Below, piece by piece: positions 61,447 to 64,000 of a DNA stretch of 64,000 nucleotides (position 1 is its first letter; every line of letters begins with the position of its first letter). The translations under genes were made by a program, and so were the position numbers. Location: positions 3,162,001-3,226,000 of the forward strand of contig CAWGLV010000001.1 in the NCBI GenBank assembly GCA_963823495.1. The letters run 5' to 3'. Source of the stretch: DATDAH01 sp963823495 (GTDB taxonomy: Bacteria > Actinomycetota > Acidimicrobiia > Acidimicrobiales > DATDAH01). The notes under the pieces were generated by a model that saw only the letters and a list, made by a program, of their open reading frames with translations, was not told the origin of the DNA and ran no database searches.

Positions 61447-62781
61447 CTAGGTGAGGAGGTCTTGGGCGACGGCTTGCCAGAGCTCGGTGGACAGGCGGAG
61501 GGAGTCCACATCGACACGTTCGTCGTCGCCGTGGAACATCACCGAGTAGTCCTCGTAGGTCATGTGACGGCTGAAGAGCCCGAAGCCGTAGGCGGTCATG
61601 CCCATCCAGCGGAAGAAGCGGGCGTCGGTGGCGCCGACGGTGAGCATGGGGACCACCGAGCTGCCCTCGTACCACCGGGGCACGATGCGCTGCAGGCTCT
61701 CGAAGAGCGGCGTGTCGACGGGTGACGCGCTGGGTGGCTCCGAGCTCTGGACGACGAGCTCCACCGAGTCCTCGAGGTCGCCGATCGCCTCCGCGAGCAT
61801 CCGGCGGACGTCCTCCTCGGTCTCGGTCGGCACGATGCGGACGTCGAGGTCGATCTCGACGGCGTCGGGTACGACGTTGACCTTCGACCCGCCCCGGATG
61901 ATCGTCGGGTTCACCGACGTGTGGGTGCAGGCATGGAACAACCGGGCCATCGCGTCCGGATAGTCGTCCAGCGCCTCCATGAACGTGTCCGGATCCAAGA
62001 GCGGAGCGGTCATCTCCTCGGGGAAGCCGACGCCTTCGAGGAAGCCCGTCCAGGTCTCGTGGATCCGGGTCTCGGGCCGGAAGCTCGACACCCGGCGGAC
62101 GACCTCGGCCGCCTTCACCAGCGCGTTGTCGACCCGGAAGCTCTGCGAGCCGTGCCCCGGGGTCCCCGTCACCCGCAGGGTGCACCAGAAGGACCCCTTC
62201 TCGGCCACGATCAGGGGCAGCATGGTCCCTCCCGGGGTCTCGGTGGGCATGCCCCCGGACTCGGTCAGGACGTAATCGGCGCCGACGGCCTCGGGCACGT
62301 GCTCGGTGAGCCAGCCGGCGCCGTGGGAGCCCAGCGCCTCCTCGTCGGCCACGCCGAGGTAGATGAGCGTCCCCTCCGGCCGGAATCCCTCGTCGGCCAG
62401 CCTGCGGGTCGCCACGGCCATCGAGGCGGTCAGGTTCAGCATGTCGACCGCGCCGCGGCCCCACACCTCGCCGTCGATCAACTCGCCGCCGAAGGGGTCG
62501 TGGCGCCAGCGCTCCGGGCTGACCGGCACGACATCGGTGTGGCCCATGAGCAGGAGGGACGGCGCCTCGGGGTCCCGGCCCTCGATCCGGGCGACGATGC
62601 TGGCCCGTCCCGGTTCCGGCTCATAGCGGTGTAGGTCGATGCCGGGGCCCTCCAGCACCTGGGTGAGGACGTCGGCGCTGCGGATCTCGTGTCCGGATCC
62701 CACGCTGCCGTCGTTCACGCACTGGTTGCGGATCAGGGCCTGGAGGACCTCGGTGACCTCGCCGGTCAGCGCATCGGGCAT
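61447..62781 (-). CDS. M20-family metallopeptidase
   Basis: The 444-aa protein has the M20 metal-site order: LLLMGHTDVVPV (His and Asp), WGRGAVDMLN (bridging Asp), LGVADEEALGSHG (catalytic Glu then ligand Glu), and FHGDDERVDVDSL near the end. The central dimerisation domain includes VTGTPGHGSQSF. This is the ArgE/DapE/carboxypeptidase branch; the substrate (acyl-amino acid or dipeptide) is not certain. ATG 62781 gives the conserved opening. It is convergent with kgd. Confidence 0.9.
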   Translation of the reverse strand: MPDALTGEVTEVLQALIRNQCVNDGSVGSGHEIRSADVLTQVLEGPGIDLHRYEPEPGRASIVARIEGRDPEAPSLLLMGHTDVVPVSPERWRHDPFGGELIDGEVWGRGAVDMLNLTASMAVATRRLADEGFRPEGTLIYLGVADEEALGSHGAGWLTEHVPEAVGADYVLTESGGMPTETPGGTMLPLIVAEKGSFWCTLRVTGTPGHGSQSFRVDNALVKAAEVVRRVSSFRPETRIHETWTGFLEGVGFPEEMTAPLLDPDTFMEALDDYPDAMARLFHACTHTSVNPTIIRGGSKVNVVPDAVEIDLDVRIVPTETEEDVRRMLAEAIGDLEDSVELVVQSSEPPSASPVDTPLFESLQRIVPRWYEGSSVVPMLTVGATDARFFRWMGMTAYGFGLFSRHMTYEDYSVMFHGDDERVDVDSLRLSTELWQAVAQDLLT

Positions 62782-62875
62782 GGCTCGGAGACTAGGGCGT
62801 CCCCGGTCCGCCACGAATGGCTCCGCGATCGGGTTCCGCGGAATCCGACCCGGCGGGTGGTCTACTGGACGGCAC

Positions 62876-63874
62876 ATGACCGACTCAGAAGCGTCAGGCG
62901 GGAGCCACGTCGTCGTCGACGGCTCCAACATCGCCACCGAAGGACGCTCCCAGCCCAGCCTCGAGCAGCTCGACGAAGCCGTCCGCTCGTTCCTCGAGGA
63001 GCACCCCCACGACACCCTGACGGTGGTGGTCGACGCCACGTTCGCCCACCGCATCGACCCCTCCGAGCGCGACGAGTACGAGCTCGCCGTCGCGGCCAAC
63101 GAGCTGCTGACACCGCCGGCCGGGGCGATCGGCCGGGGCGACGCCTTCGTGCTCCAGATCGCCGACCGGGCCGGGGCCACCGTCCTGTCCAACGACTCCT
63201 TCCAGGAGTTCCACGGCGACTACGGGTGGCTCTTCGACGAGGGGCGCCTCATCGGGGGCAAGCCGGTGCCCGGCCTGGGGTGGGTCTTCGTGGCCCGTTC
63301 CCCGGTTCGCGGACCGGCCAGCCGACGCTCGATGCAGGACGCCAAGAAGCGGGAGGACCGCAAGGAGCCGCGCAGCCGGGATGCCACGCCCGCGGTGCGG
63401 GACCGCGAACGGCGCGAGCGGCGGCCCCGGACCCAGCCGGCCGACGCCGGCAGGCAGGCCGAGGCACCAGAGGCCGACGACCAGGACGACCAGGACTCTG
63501 GCGGCCCCGAGTCGGCGTCCAAGTCGTTCCAGCGCTTCGCCCAGGCCTACCCGGTCGGTTCCCAGGCCGCGGGCACCGTCGAGGGCTTCGCCTCCCACGG
63601 CGCGTACGTGATCGTCGGTGGGGTCCGCAGCTACATCCCGCTCAGCGCCATGGGTGACCCGGCGCCGAACGCCGCCCGCCAGGTGCTCGACCAGGGCGAG
63701 ACCCGCGAGTTCGTCGTCGACGGCATCGACTGGGAGCGGGAGGGCCTCGACCTCGCCATCGCCGGCTTCGAGTCCGAGGAGGCGAAAGCCGCCCCGGCCC
63801 AGAAGGCCCCCCTGCCCGATGACTCGGCTGCAAGGCGCCGCCGTCGGTTCGGACGACGGCGCAAGGACGAATAG
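62876..63874 (+). CDS. NYN/PIN-like ribonuclease fused to an S1 RNA-binding domain
   Basis: The 332-aa protein opens with a NYN/PIN fold: HVVVDGSNIATEGR, LTVVVDATFAHRI and TVLSNDSFQEFHGDYGWLF, supplying the acidic metal-site residues of Zc3h12a-type nucleases. A basic-acidic low-complexity linker (about 150-215) leads to an S1-type domain (about 220-300, GTVEGFASHGAYVIVGGVRSY) and an Arg/Lys-rich tail. A nuclease tethered to RNA by S1 is the expected design. It is 51 nt upstream of ettA on the same strand, pointing to a translation or RNA-decay role. Confidence 0.82.
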   Translation: MTDSEASGGSHVVVDGSNIATEGRSQPSLEQLDEAVRSFLEEHPHDTLTVVVDATFAHRIDPSERDEYELAVAANELLTPPAGAIGRGDAFVLQIADRAGATVLSNDSFQEFHGDYGWLFDEGRLIGGKPVPGLGWVFVARSPVRGPASRRSMQDAKKREDRKEPRSRDATPAVRDRERRERRPRTQPADAGRQAEAPEADDQDDQDSGGPESASKSFQRFAQAYPVGSQAAGTVEGFASHGAYVIVGGVRSYIPLSAMGDPAPNAARQVLDQGETREFVVDGIDWEREGLDLAIAGFESEEAKAAPAQKAPLPDDSAARRRRRFGRRRKDE

Positions 63875-63925
63875 GCGGTCCACGCCACCGAAGGTCGACA
63901 GCGCTCCCTAGCCTGCGTCCCCGAC

Positions 63926-64000
63926 ATGGCTGCGCAATTCATCTACACGATGCACAAGGTCGGGCGTTTCCATCCGCCCGCCCGTCAGGTGCTCGAGAAC
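63926..64000 (+). CDS. ettA: energy-dependent translational throttle protein EttA (5' end only)
   Basis: Only 25 codons lie in the window: MAAQFIYTMHKVGRFHPPAR then QVLEN. This is the characteristic EttA opening before the first ABC Walker A. EttA is an ABC-F ATPase that binds the ribosomal E site and gates translation by energy level. It starts at ATG 63926, 51 nt after the NYN-S1 gene, and continues past the window. Confidence 0.88.
   Translation, partial: MAAQFIYTMHKVGRFHPPARQVLEN

Overview
The window is high-GC DNA (about 70 percent by eye) from an actinobacterium, most likely class Acidimicrobiia. The signs are GTP-type PEP carboxykinase, the fused 2-oxoglutarate decarboxylase Kgd, an LmbE/mycothiol-type deacetylase, an F420-type luciferase-fold oxidoreductase, a DUF222-HNH protein and an MprAB/PepD-like stress operon. 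The lineage is an inference; no rRNA or tRNA gene lies here. Genes are packed tightly, with many 1-4 nt stop/start overlaps, and no gene-free stretch exceeds about 250 bases.

Left third (1-28.3 kb): a housekeeping block mainly on the minus strand, in transcription order coaD, coiled-coil protein, DUF177, rpmF, plsX, acpP, rnc, mutM, smc, then ftsY, a small membrane-type protein, a LURP-one protein, ffh, rpsP, khpA, rimM. Two inserts interrupt the usual order: an HtrA protease/kinase/regulator operon plus MoxR-DUF58-VWA between smc and ftsY, and a zinc-ribbon gene, a DUF222-HNH gene and a small exported protein between coaD and recG. Further right are recG, a DAK/FakA kinase, rpmB, a cold-shock-like gene, pckG and an hsp20 gene with a HspR-type (HAIR) operator over its promoter.

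Middle (29-50 kb): a PqqD-domain protein, an NTP_transf_5 protein, an HPr-kinase-like protein and a Cys-rich exported protein with a twin-arginine leader form a small peptide- or protein-modification locus. After it come metabolic genes: bidomain dCTP deaminase, VOC protein, LmbE deacetylase, acyl-CoA racemase, galTK, a UvrD-like helicase, exonuclease III, DsbA-like protein, and a GlpA-like/FAD/DUF1667 redox operon.

Right (50-57.6 kb): the most unusual region. A sugar-nucleotide epimerase, a protein with two Fe(II)/2-oxoglutarate dioxygenase domains behind a degenerate HPr-kinase-like domain, a PqqD-domain protein whose tail is an alternating Pro-Val/Pro-Thr repeat, an O-fucosyltransferase-like protein, a Skp1-GlcNAc-transferase-like (hydroxyproline-directed) protein, a homologue of plant hydroxyproline arabinosyltransferases and an alpha/beta-hydrolase-like protein sit together. 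I infer a bacterial prolyl-hydroxylation and hydroxyproline-glycosylation system acting on the Pro-repeat protein.

The end holds kgd, interrupted by a one-base frameshift near 60,841, an M20 peptidase, a NYN/PIN-S1 protein and the start of ettA. Palindromic intergenic repeats (3289-3340; tandem pair 24085-24197; half copy 61428-61440; possible relative at 2694-2726) are scattered among the genes.
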